From Gemmatimonadota bacterium (GTDB lineage Bacteria > Gemmatimonadota > Gemmatimonadetes > Gemmatimonadales > GWC2-71-9): 7,996 nt of DNA. The translations under genes were made by a program, and so were the position numbers. This document shows positions 1 to 5,405 of the stretch, one piece after another. How positions within the stretch are numbered: position 1 is the first letter of the stretch; each line of letters begins with the position of its first letter. Location: assembly GCA_003221985.1 (NCBI GenBank), contig QHUQ01000209.1:1-7996 (forward strand), written 5' to 3'. The notes beneath the pieces were generated by a model. The model searched no databases and was not told the origin of the DNA. It was given only the letters and a program-made list of their open reading frames with translations.

Positions 1-10
1 GGGGGAAACG

Positions 11-93
11 AAGAGGCGGGCCGCTGTTAACCGCCGGCCCGCCGGTTCGAAATGGATGAGGTCTGGCTCCCCACGTGATCGAAACGTTCGAAC
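11..93. repeat. Interspersed repeat, copy A (about 80 bp)
   Basis: This segment aligns over its whole length, with small gaps, to copy B at 6872-6952. The strongest shared parts are the block at 56-73, which differs by one base from atgagttctggctcccca of copies B and C, and the block at 75-93 (gtgatcgaaacgttcgaac), which differs from copy B by one base. The 5' part (gctgttaacc followed by cccgccggttc) matches the corresponding part of copy B (ggtgtcaacc followed by acccgccgttc) more loosely. The repeat encodes nothing I recognise and has no transposase beside it. It could be a non-autonomous mobile or REP-like element, or a shared regulatory or structural element. Confidence 0.6.
15..43. repeat. 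Perfect 9-bp inverted repeat within copy A
   Basis: The arms ggcgggccg (15-23) and cggcccgcc (35-43) are exact reverse complements around an 11-base loop that contains gttaac. No T-run follows, so it is not a standard intrinsic terminator, although an upstream gene outside the window could end here. Copy B does not keep the perfect pairing, so the hairpin may be accidental in this GC-rich DNA. Confidence 0.35.
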
Positions 94-265
94 TCAAGCT
101 TGACTCGAACTAGGGGTGCACGTGCATGTACACGTAGATCAACGTTCGAACTCGGCTTGGTTCGAACCTTTGAGCGCGTGAGCGCACACCTAACTAAGTC
201 GATGTTCGAACTCATCTTGGTTGGAGACGGGATCGTCCGGTTGCACAGGTAACCCCGGGTTCGAA
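45..265. repeat. GTTCGAA cluster with 58-60 bp tandem units
   Basis: GTTCGAA, with its palindromic TTCGAA core, occurs at 45, 86, 144, 160, 204 and 259, and once more at 500. Three units begin at 83, 141 and 201. They share the form (A/G)A(C/T)GTTCGAACTC, then 2-4 variable bases, then CTTG, and are spaced 58 and 60 bases apart. In the second unit the two self-complementary GTTCGAAC octamers (144-151 and 160-167) could pair into an 8-bp hairpin with an 8-base loop. The motif seems nearly absent from the coding part of the window. A repeated protein-binding site, a decayed tandem repeat array or a recombination site are all possible. No function can be assigned from sequence. Confidence 0.6.
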
Positions 266-753
266 TCAGGGATCCTCTCTTGCCCACGGCTTGGAGGGCG
301 TGCGCACGATGGCCGCAGGCTTTGATCGACCCTGGGTCTCCACGGCGTAGACAACCGGAGATCGAGGTGAGGGCCGGAACGAACCCTCGGGCAGGCGGCA
401 GCTCGTCCTTGGTCCAGCGAGCACGAACCGAATGTGACCGGAGTCACAGAAGGAAGGGGCCGGCTGCGGCTAAGTCGCCTTGCAGGATGAGAATCGGTCG
501 TTCGAAAGGGAAGATCGTCCTTGTCTTCTCAGGCGGTTGGTCGTATAGGTCTCAGAAAGACAGGAGCATATATACGACGAGGGGATCGATTTCCTCGAGC
601 GGACTCCGACGCTCAACCGCGTCGGATTTTCTCAATGGGCCGTGCACCCGGCTGAAGCCGGAATCTTCTTTGGGAGCCGCGCCCTGCGTACCTCGCGGCC
701 GTTTGCATCCGAGTCGATGGAACATTTAAGGAACGAACGAAGGCGGGTGGTCC
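266..753. other. Non-coding leader before gene 1
   Basis: I see no convincing gene in this stretch. The open frames that cross it are short, Arg/Pro/Ser-rich, lack a ribosome binding site and overlap one another, as expected of stop-poor GC-rich DNA. It contains one isolated GTTCGAA at 500-506 and a possible promoter at 521-549. If that promoter is real, gene 1 would have an untranslated leader of roughly 200 bases. No riboswitch or other structured leader could be recognised by eye. Confidence 0.5.
521..549 (+). promoter_or_regulatory. Possible sigma70-type promoter upstream of gene 1
   Basis: TTGTCT (521-526) and TATAGG (544-549) each match four of the six bases of the -35 and -10 consensus hexamers and are separated by exactly 17 bases. 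The site points towards gene 1, whose start lies about 205 bases downstream. It also follows shortly after the last GTTCGAA motif (500-506). A second AT-rich stretch, tatata at 569-574, has no matching -35. Consensus-like pairs do occur by chance, and the sigma factors of this organism are unknown. Confidence 0.3.
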
Positions 754-3378
754 ATGAAGCTGCGTCCTGGGATTCTGGTGGGGGGGCTGTGTTTTATCCT
801 GGTCGCCGTGCTCCTCGCTTCGTACGGAGGATCGTTGTTCGGAGGCGCGGAGAGCGACGGGGGCTTGATCTCAATCACGCAGGCCGCCGTCGCGTCGAGC
901 TTCCAGATCCTGGCGACGACACCCGTCATGGGCACCAACACCGAGGCGGTGGCAGTCTCGCCCGACGGGCAGGTGGTCGTCGGCAAGTACTTCCTGTCGG
1001 GCAGCGATCCGAACTGCCAGGTCTTCGGCGGCTGCACGCGCAGCTTCATATGGACCGCGGCGACGGGCGTACAGGACCTCGGCACACTCGGCACCGGCCG
1101 CGAGCTGCTCGCCTATGACCTGAGCTCGGACGGCTCGCTGGTCGTCGGTGAGGCCTCGTCGCAAATCGCCTATCGCCGCGCGGCGATCTGGACGGCGGCG
1201 ATCGGCGTACAGGACCTCGGCACGCCGTTCTTCCCGAACGATCCCGACCACAGCACAACCTCGGCCTACAGTGTGTCGGGCGACGGATCAGTCATCGTCG
1301 GCCGGGCCGTGATCAGCCAGACTTCCCTCATCCCGCACTCGTTCCGCTTAACCAACTCGGGCGGCTACTCGGTGCTTCAGCCGCAGCTCGCCAACGAGCT
1401 GCAGGGCGAGGGCGACGGCGTCTCCGGCGACGGCTCGACCGTCGTGGGGATCTCGTACGACCAGAGCAGCTTCCTCGGACGGGCCTTCCGATGGAAGGCC
1501 GGAGCGGTGCAGAACCTCGGCAATCTCGGCGGCGGAGTGGCCTATGGGAAAGCCGCTTCATCCGACGGTTCGGTGGTTGTGGGACAGTCATTCAACAGCA
1601 ATGGGAAGTACGACGCGTTCCGCTGGACCGCCTCCGGCGGGATCAAGGATCTCGGCAACCTCGGCGGTGGCAGCGCGGCCGGGAGCTTTGGTCAGGACGT
1701 CTCGGCCGACGGCTCCGTGGTTGTGGGCACCGCGACGGTGCCCGGTGTCTCGAGGGCCTACCGCTGGACATCGTCGAGGGGGATCGAGGACCTGAACACC
1801 GTCATGACGAACCAGGGTGTATCGCTCAACGGCTATCAGATCGTCTTCGCCGACGCCGTCTCTGCCGACGGCACCGTGGTCGTCGGCATGGCCGAGAACG
1901 CAGCCCTGGGCGTCGACGCCGCTTATCGGTTGGTGATGCAACTCCCGGCCTGCGCGAAGGTCACCTGCGCATCCCTCGGCAAGAACTGCGGCTCGATCTC
2001 CGACGGCTGCGGCGGAACGGTGACCTGCGGCACGTGCGGCGCGCCCGCCACTTGCGGGGGCGGCGGTAAGGCGAACGTCTGCGGCGGCGGATGCACGCAG
2101 ACCACTTGCGCGGCGCAGGGCAAGAACTGCGGAGCCATGCTTGATGGCTGCGGCGGCTGGATCGCCTGCGGAGATTGCGCCTCGCCCCAGCTCTGCGGCG
2201 GTGAGGGTGTGGCCAACGTCTGCGGCACGCCGCCGCCCATTGTCCAGAACCTCACCTTCAATCCGAATCCAGTCGTTGGCGGCAATAACACCACGGGCAC
2301 GGTGACGCTCACACTGCCGGCACCCAGCGGCGGCGCCATCGTGACGCTCAGCTGCAGCAACACGTCGGTGAACACCTGTCCCGCCAGCGTGAGCGTGCCC
2401 TCGGGGCAGACCAGCGTGAACTTCACGGCCACGACGAGTCCGCCGCCGCAGGACACCGTGTCCATGAACGCCGCCTGCCTGAACGGCCAGTGCTACAACA
2501 TGACGCTTTACGTCACCGCCGCCTGCGTCCCGGCGGTGTGCATGACCGGCAACTGTGGCTCAATGGGCAACGGTTGCGGCGGTACGCTCAACTGCGGCGC
2601 CTGCCCGAGCGGCCAGGTCTGCACGAACAACACCTGCACCCTGCCGTGCACGCCCACCACGTGCGCGGCACAGGGCAAGAACTGTGGCTCGATTTCCGAC
2701 GGCTGCGGCGGGACACTGAGCTGCGGCACGTGTGCCGCGCCGCAGACGTGCGGCGGTGGGGGGACGCCCAACGTGTGCGGGAGCCCTTCAACGAGCTCTC
2801 TTTCGTCCCTCACGCTGAATCCGACCAGCGTGACCGGAGGCAGCTTGTCGACCGGGACGGCAACCCTGTCCGGTGCCGCCCCTTCGGGCGGGGTCGTCGT
2901 GTCGCTGAGCAGTAATAACAGCGTCGCGACCGTGCCGAGCAGTGAGACGGTCCCGGCAGGCGCAACGAGCAAGACGTTCAGCGTGACGACGCAGACCGTT
3001 ACGGCGACAACGACCGCTGTGATCACGGGGACCGCAGGCGGGGTCTCGCGACAGGCGTCACTTAGCGTCACGCCGGCAGGCGCCGTCACTCTCTCTTCGC
3101 TCACGCTCAACCCGACGAGCGTCAAGGGCGGAGATGACTCGCAGGGAACGGTAAGACTCAGCGGCCCGGCCCCGTCCGGAGGGACGGTCGTCAGCTTGTC
3201 GAGCAGTAATACGAGCGTGGCCACAGTGCCCGCGAGCGTCACCGTCGCTGCGGGTCAGACCAGCCGGACTTTCTCGGTGAGCACGCAGAGACGCTCATCG
3301 AATTCATCCGTGAACGTATTGGCGACGTACGGCGGCGTGACCAAGACCGCTGCGCTCACTGTCACGGGGGGTCGTTGA
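754..3378 (+). CDS. Exported HAF-repeat / Cys-rich / Ig-like modular protein
   Basis: This is an 874-residue exported multidomain protein, probably extracellular or on the cell surface. No catalytic motif is visible. Residues 1-31 form a signal peptide or anchor: MKLR, then a hydrophobic stretch (about 6-26), with possible cleavage after FGGA. Residues 63-395 carry seven S-x-DG-x-(V/L/I)-V-V-G-like motifs (near 69, 124, 175, 224, 269, 317 and 370), with G(V/I)xDLGxLG segments between them (105, 151, 251, 296). This is the pattern of 'extracellular repeat, HAF family' proteins. Seven regular repeats suggest a seven-bladed propeller, which is inference. Then come Cys-rich repeats at 400-443 and 447-490, an Ig-like domain at about 497-589, Cys-rich repeats at 591-628 (reduced) and 632-675, and Ig-like domains at about 682-774 and 778-872. 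The start is set by the signal peptide, with GAAGG ten bases upstream. There is no C-terminal anchor or PEP-CTERM/LPXTG motif. The role may be adhesion or matrix. The reading frame and export are well supported, the function is not. Confidence 0.9.
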   Translation: MKLRPGILVGGLCFILVAVLLASYGGSLFGGAESDGGLISITQAAVASSFQILATTPVMGTNTEAVAVSPDGQVVVGKYFLSGSDPNCQVFGGCTRSFIWTAATGVQDLGTLGTGRELLAYDLSSDGSLVVGEASSQIAYRRAAIWTAAIGVQDLGTPFFPNDPDHSTTSAYSVSGDGSVIVGRAVISQTSLIPHSFRLTNSGGYSVLQPQLANELQGEGDGVSGDGSTVVGISYDQSSFLGRAFRWKAGAVQNLGNLGGGVAYGKAASSDGSVVVGQSFNSNGKYDAFRWTASGGIKDLGNLGGGSAAGSFGQDVSADGSVVVGTATVPGVSRAYRWTSSRGIEDLNTVMTNQGVSLNGYQIVFADAVSADGTVVVGMAENAALGVDAAYRLVMQLPACAKVTCASLGKNCGSISDGCGGTVTCGTCGAPATCGGGGKANVCGGGCTQTTCAAQGKNCGAMLDGCGGWIACGDCASPQLCGGEGVANVCGTPPPIVQNLTFNPNPVVGGNNTTGTVTLTLPAPSGGAIVTLSCSNTSVNTCPASVSVPSGQTSVNFTATTSPPPQDTVSMNAACLNGQCYNMTLYVTAACVPAVCMTGNCGSMGNGCGGTLNCGACPSGQVCTNNTCTLPCTPTTCAAQGKNCGSISDGCGGTLSCGTCAAPQTCGGGGTPNVCGSPSTSSLSSLTLNPTSVTGGSLSTGTATLSGAAPSGGVVVSLSSNNSVATVPSSETVPAGATSKTFSVTTQTVTATTTAVITGTAGGVSRQASLSVTPAGAVTLSSLTLNPTSVKGGDDSQGTVRLSGPAPSGGTVVSLSSSNTSVATVPASVTVAAGQTSRTFSVSTQRRSSNSSVNVLATYGGVTKTAALTVTGGR
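1951..2223 (+). repeat. Cys-rich repeats 1 and 2 of gene 1
   Basis: Two adjacent copies of a 44-residue module have eight cysteines spaced C-x4-C-x6-C-x6-C-x5-C-x2-C-x5-C-x8-C. The invariant core reads GKNCG, then DGCGG, then a CG-x-C segment. The first copy (1951-2082) follows the HAF region directly, and the second (2092-2223) leads into an Ig-like domain. Eight regularly placed cysteines in an exported protein suggest four disulfides per module. From memory, similar repeats recur in large secreted proteins of Myxococcota and other soil bacteria, but I cannot name a family for them. Confidence 0.75.
2524..2778 (+). repeat. Cys-rich repeats 3 and 4 of gene 1
   Basis: Repeat 3 (2524-2637) is a reduced version: the second spacing is x4 instead of x6 and the last is x4 (CTNNTC ending). 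Repeat 4 (2647-2778) is full length. Its 3' part (2737-2781) matches 4805-4849 in gene 2 at 43 of 45 bases, much closer than it matches its own neighbours. That points to recent copying or gene conversion between the genes. Confidence 0.7.
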
Positions 3379-3406
3379 TGCTGAATCAAGAACGGTAAGT
3401 GTCTCC

Positions 3407-3427
3407 GGAGGGCGGCACTCACGCCGC
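3407..3427. other. Duplicate of gene 2 end plus small hairpin after gene 1
   Basis: The 13 bases ggagggcggcact (3407-3419), just past the gene 1 stop, are identical to 5273-5285, the last codons (Gly-Gly-Arg-His) of gene 2 plus the first base of its stop codon. Here they are out of frame with gene 1. They overlap a 5-bp hairpin, gcggc (3412-3416) with gccgc (3423-3427), which has no T-run. The copy may be a relic of an earlier 3' end, or chance. Confidence 0.3.
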
Positions 3428-3454
3428 ATCCGCATGCGAGACGAAGAGGGTTCC

Positions 3455-5287
3455 ATGAAGAGAGCCAGAACCTGGATTCAGTGGGCGATTCCTTGTTTCG
3501 TATTGGTGTACGCCTGCAGTCTGGCGCTGGGCCAGACTGGCCCGACGGTCGCATCCGCCGTGCTCAGCCCGTCGACGATTGCCGGCGGCAGCGGCGGAAC
3601 GGCGACGGGGACGGTCACGCTCAACAGCCTGGCCCCTGCCGGCGGAGTCCTGGTGTCGCTCTCCAGCTCGAACACGAGCCTGGCGGCTTCGCGGCCGAGC
3701 GTCCTCGTCCCGGAGGGGGCCGCTAGCGCTACTTTCGCGGTCGCCACCAACAAACTGTATCGTCGTTACAGCGGGCTGGCGTTCACCGCGACGATTACCG
3801 CTTCCGCGAACGGCTCCAGCGCCTCGGCGTCCCTCTCGGTCACCGCGCAGCCCCGGCCGGCGGACATCAATGGCGACTCCAGCCAGCGACAGGGCGCAGT
3901 GTGTGGGGGATCGTTCCCGGCCAGCGCGGGGGAGCCGGGGATTCTCTACCAGTGTGCCAAGGCGCCCAACTTCGGCACCGTCGGAAAGTGCACCTTCAAG
4001 CAGGAGTGCCTGAGCTTCGGCTGTTTGTCCAGGCAAGCAAGCGGATTCGACTTCAACGACGCCTGCGCCACGAGCGGACCCTTCCCGGTTGCCGTCAGCC
4101 CCGCGTACCTGGAGAGCGGAAACGCTGCTCAGGGCACACTGCTCCTCGCCTCCGCCGCGCCGTCGGGCTCCGACGCAATGGTTAGGGCCGGGGACTCCCA
4201 GACGACCGCCTTCCCGACGGGCTTTTTCCCGATTACCACCGGTGCCACTAACGCGAGCTTCCGTGTCGCCACCTCGATCCTGCCGTCCATCGAATTCTCT
4301 TCGGTGGGAGCGAACATCGAGATCCCCGTGCCGATCAGCGGCGGCGGCACCTTCCTCAGCCACCGATTGGGTCTCACCTGGCTCGCGATGACGCCTCCGA
4401 ATCCTCCGCCGGCCCAGCCGATACCCACCCTCGGCCAGGTATCGGTCGATATCGACCCCGTTATCGGTGGCAACAGCTCGCTCGTCTCGATCTGGTTGAG
4501 CGCCGTTTCGACATCGGGCGGACCCACGATCGTGATGACGAGCAACAATCCGCAGGTGGCGAGCGTGCCGCCGAGCGTCACCATTCCCCCCGGAAGTAAC
4601 GTCGAGAACGTGACGATCGCAACTTCTCCGGTCGCGAGCACCACCACGGTCACCATCACCGGCACAGAGGGTCCGCGTTCCCTGAGCGACACGCTCACCG
4701 TTCAGGCCTCCTCCTGTACGCCGACCACCTGCGCGGCTCAGGGCAAGAACTGCGGGTCGATTCCGGACGGCTGTGGCGGGACACTGACCTGCGGGACGTG
4801 CAGCGCGCCGCAGACGTGCGGTGGCGGGGGGACGCCCAACGTGTGCGGGGCCACGTGCACGCCGACGACCTGCGCGGCTCAGGGCAAAAACTGTGGGTCG
4901 ATTTCCGACGGCTGCGGCGGCACGCTCACCTGCGGCACCTGCGGGAGCGGCCAGACGTGCACGAACAACGTCTGCGTCAGCGGCGGCAGCGTCACCTTGT
5001 CCTCGCTCACATTGAGCCCGACGAGCGTCTCGGGAGGGGATGATTCTCGAGGGACGGTCACCTTGACGGCCACTGCGTCGGCGAACACGACGGTGAACCT
5101 CTCCAGCAGCAACTCGTCCGTGGCATCGGTTCCGTCGACGGTGACGGTCGCCGCAGGCGCGAGGAGCGCGACGTTCACGATCAGGACCAACCGGGTGTCG
5201 AACTCCACGAGCGTCACGATCACAGGCTCGCAGGGAGGTGTTACGAAAACGGCGACGCTGACCGTAACGGATGGAGGGCGGCACTAG
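3455..5287 (+). CDS. Exported Ig-like / six-Cys / Cys-rich modular protein (paralogue 1)
   Basis: This is a 610-residue exported protein of unknown function. Residues 1-26 form a signal peptide: MKRAR, a hydrophobic core to about 25, and an ALG-Q cleavage-type site. The order is Ig-like domain (about 30-133), a module with six cysteines (C150, C167, C179, C185, C190, C204), a divergent Ig-like domain (about 213-310, still showing SG-x4-QGTL and APSG), a proline-rich linker (about 313-323), Ig-like (325-417), Cys-rich repeats (421-464 and 468-507) and a last Ig-like domain (513-606). I prefer ATG 3455 to ATG 3434 because GAAGAGGG lies four bases before it and the signal peptide begins there. 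The 76-base gap from gene 1 suits co-transcription. C20 sits in VYAC, a poor lipobox, and the paralogue lacks it, so a lipoprotein is unlikely. It is probably a surface or matrix protein. Confidence 0.9.
   Translation: MKRARTWIQWAIPCFVLVYACSLALGQTGPTVASAVLSPSTIAGGSGGTATGTVTLNSLAPAGGVLVSLSSSNTSLAASRPSVLVPEGAASATFAVATNKLYRRYSGLAFTATITASANGSSASASLSVTAQPRPADINGDSSQRQGAVCGGSFPASAGEPGILYQCAKAPNFGTVGKCTFKQECLSFGCLSRQASGFDFNDACATSGPFPVAVSPAYLESGNAAQGTLLLASAAPSGSDAMVRAGDSQTTAFPTGFFPITTGATNASFRVATSILPSIEFSSVGANIEIPVPISGGGTFLSHRLGLTWLAMTPPNPPPAQPIPTLGQVSVDIDPVIGGNSSLVSIWLSAVSTSGGPTIVMTSNNPQVASVPPSVTIPPGSNVENVTIATSPVASTTTVTITGTEGPRSLSDTLTVQASSCTPTTCAAQGKNCGSIPDGCGGTLTCGTCSAPQTCGGGGTPNVCGATCTPTTCAAQGKNCGSISDGCGGTLTCGTCGSGQTCTNNVCVSGGSVTLSSLTLSPTSVSGGDDSRGTVTLTATASANTTVNLSSSNSSVASVPSTVTVAAGARSATFTIRTNRVSNSTSVTITGSQGGVTKTATLTVTDGGRH
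3854..4420 (+). other. Six-Cys module plus divergent Ig-like domain in gene 2
   Basis: Residues 134-322 are not like the other repeats at first sight. The first part has cysteines spaced C-x16-C-x11-C-x5-C-x4-C-x13-C, identical in gene 3. The second part keeps traces of the Ig-like repeat: the strand start, the APSG turn, a TGAT-x-x-x-FRVAT strand. It has lost the usual SSxN-x-x-VA-x-VP segment and gained the hydrophobic AFPTGFFPI. I do not recognise it as a named domain. Confidence 0.6.
4715..4975 (+). repeat. Two Cys-rich repeats of gene 2
   Basis: The first (4715-4846) is the full eight-cysteine form, ending in CGGGG-x-PNVC. The second (4856-4975) starts nearly identically but ends in the short form CGSGQTCTNNVC. 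The same alternation of long and short endings occurs in gene 1, so the two endings seem to be distinct subtypes that are reshuffled between the genes. Confidence 0.75.
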
Positions 5288-5288
5288 G

Positions 5289-5310
5289 ACCATCGGTTGC
5301 AGAACATGGT
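5289..5310 (+). terminator. Weak hairpin just after gene 2, possible attenuator or terminator
   Basis: accat (5289-5293) pairs with atggt (5306-5310), and gtt (5296-5298) with aac (5303-5305). A two-base bulge separates the stems, and they close on the loop gcag. The hairpin starts two bases after the stop codon and is followed by only a short T stretch (ttta). It might end or reduce transcription before gene 3, but it is weak and may be accidental. Confidence 0.2.
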
Positions 5311-5393
5311 TTATGCACTTCCGTAGGTCTCTCAACTTGGGCGACTGGAATAGAGCGGTGACGCAATCTTGATGGTATATTCATGTGCGCAGC

Positions 5394-5401
5394 AAGGAGG
5401 G
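5394..5401 (+). promoter_or_regulatory. Ribosome binding site deciding the gene 3 start
   Basis: AAGGAGGG lies four bases before ATG 5406 and is a near-perfect Shine-Dalgarno sequence, the strongest in the window. It rules against the upstream in-frame GTG at 5385, which would place the site inside the coding sequence and put seven charged and polar residues before the signal peptide. Confidence 0.7.
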
Positions 5402-5405
5402 CCCG

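Noticed and set aside
228..282. Possible tRNA 3' half with a GGGTTCGAATC T-loop-like sequence
   Set aside because: The flanking bases do not form a proper five-base-pair T stem, and I find no matching acceptor strand or anticodon arm upstream. GTTCGAA recurs many times in this region as part of a repeat.
280..729. Open frame of 149 codons on the + strand before gene 1
   Set aside because: There is no ribosome binding site, signal or domain. The composition is Arg/Ser/Pro-rich, and the frame overlaps several equally poor frames and repeat DNA.
1951..2778. Cys-rich repeats as zinc-binding or ferredoxin-type metal sites
   Set aside because: The spacing lacks the CxxCxxC...CP type of iron-sulfur motifs. 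An exported protein with eight cysteines per module fits disulfides better.
3512..3514. Lipobox cysteine at the end of the gene 2 signal peptide
   Set aside because: VYAC is a poor lipobox because of the Tyr, the paralogue has Phe at that position, and ALG-Q downstream is a reasonable signal peptidase I site.
3419..5335. Long open frame of 638 codons on the - strand across gene 2
   Set aside because: The product is Arg/Gly/Ala-rich without domains, and the frame is exactly antisense to a gene with a signal peptide and clear domains. Stop-free antisense frames are expected in GC-rich repetitive coding DNA.
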